NCBI GenBank assembly: GCA_027604005.1
Contig: JADGJT010000395.1
Coordinates: forward strand, 2,451-19,446
Direction of reading: 5' to 3'
DNA length: 16,996 nt
DNA from: Dinochytrium kinnereticum
Taxonomy: Eukaryota; Chytridiomycota; Chytridiomycetes; Chytridiales; Chytridiaceae
Shown here piece after piece: positions 16,755 through 16,996 of the stretch. Under the pieces are notes generated by a model. The model saw only the letters and a list, made by a program, of their open reading frames with translations. It ran no database searches and was not told the origin of the DNA. The position numbers and the translations under genes are program-made. Every line of letters starts with the position of its first letter. Within the stretch, counting starts at the first letter, position 1.

Positions 16755-16996
16755 CTGTGTGGGGGTTGGTTTTTGGTTTTGTTTTGAGAGGCGGGTGTTG
16801 AAAGGTTAGATTGAGGTGGTGGGGGATAGACAGTGATGGTGGGTGTATCGCCCAAAAGGAGGGAGGAGATAAGACAAAAGAGTTGGACCAAAGCAACTCT
16901 ATGATTCAGAACCCCAAAGCAAGCTAAAAAAAGAGGGTGTGATATGTCCTCCGCTCCCGCCAAAAAATAAGAAGAAAAAAGAGCCAAAAAAAAAAA
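16755..16996 (-). other. intron or 5' flank upstream of the partial exon
   Basis: The minus strand has a CTAAC branch-like site about 50 nt before the CACAG acceptor and a stop in the continuing frame at the same place. No ATG leading into the exon is present in these 242 bp, and no exon is recognisable. The window edge is a poly-A (+ strand) run. Confidence 0.5.

Overview
This is a eukaryotic, almost certainly fungal, nuclear window. It has short GT-AG introns with CTAAC/TAAC-like branch sites, a Swi5/Ace2-style zinc-finger protein, an N-glycan-trimming GH47 mannosidase and a CCAAT-box promoter. Intergenic DNA is poor in complexity, with long poly-T, poly-A and poly-G runs. An early-diverging (chytrid-like) lineage is a guess; the sequence alone does not fix the species. 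I see no tRNA, rRNA, transposon or CRISPR array.

Layout. (1) 3-557 (+): last two exons of a GH47 class I alpha-1,2-mannosidase, cut by the window edge. (2) 558-1531: intergenic and promoter DNA with a strong G-rich tract and two CCAAT boxes. (3) 1532-4588 (+): a two-exon gene for a long disordered, Ser/Pro-rich protein ending in three zinc fingers (C2H2, C2H2, C2HC). (4) 4589-5497: T-rich spacer between convergent genes. (5) 5498-7873 (-): a three-exon gene for a four-pass membrane glycoprotein of unknown family. (6) 7874-8401: spacer. (7) 8402-14579 (-): a huge, mostly single-exon gene for a modular scaffold. It carries about 22 copies of a ~32-residue motif (helix-like segment, then a PKPxxAPR SH3-ligand-like core, then a basic tail), several degenerate copies, and two UBA domains. 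(8) 14580-15196: either a 617-bp intron or an intergenic region with a TATA-like site. (9) 15156-16754 (-): a disordered exon with a 12-residue Val/Thr repeat, a Ser/Ala run and an RVxF (PP1 docking) motif; its 5' exon lies in or beyond 16755-16996.

The most interesting system is the repeat scaffold. Its conserved core fits the PxxxPR class of SH3 ligand bound by CIN85/CD2AP-type adaptors, repeated at a period of about 190 bp and combined with ubiquitin-binding UBA domains. Phase-matched splice sites suggest that the RVxF exon upstream may belong to the same gene. That would give a protein of more than 2,500 residues able to recruit a phosphatase, ubiquitinated cargo and many SH3 proteins. 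An endocytic or cortical-actin scaffold is my inference, not something shown by the sequence.
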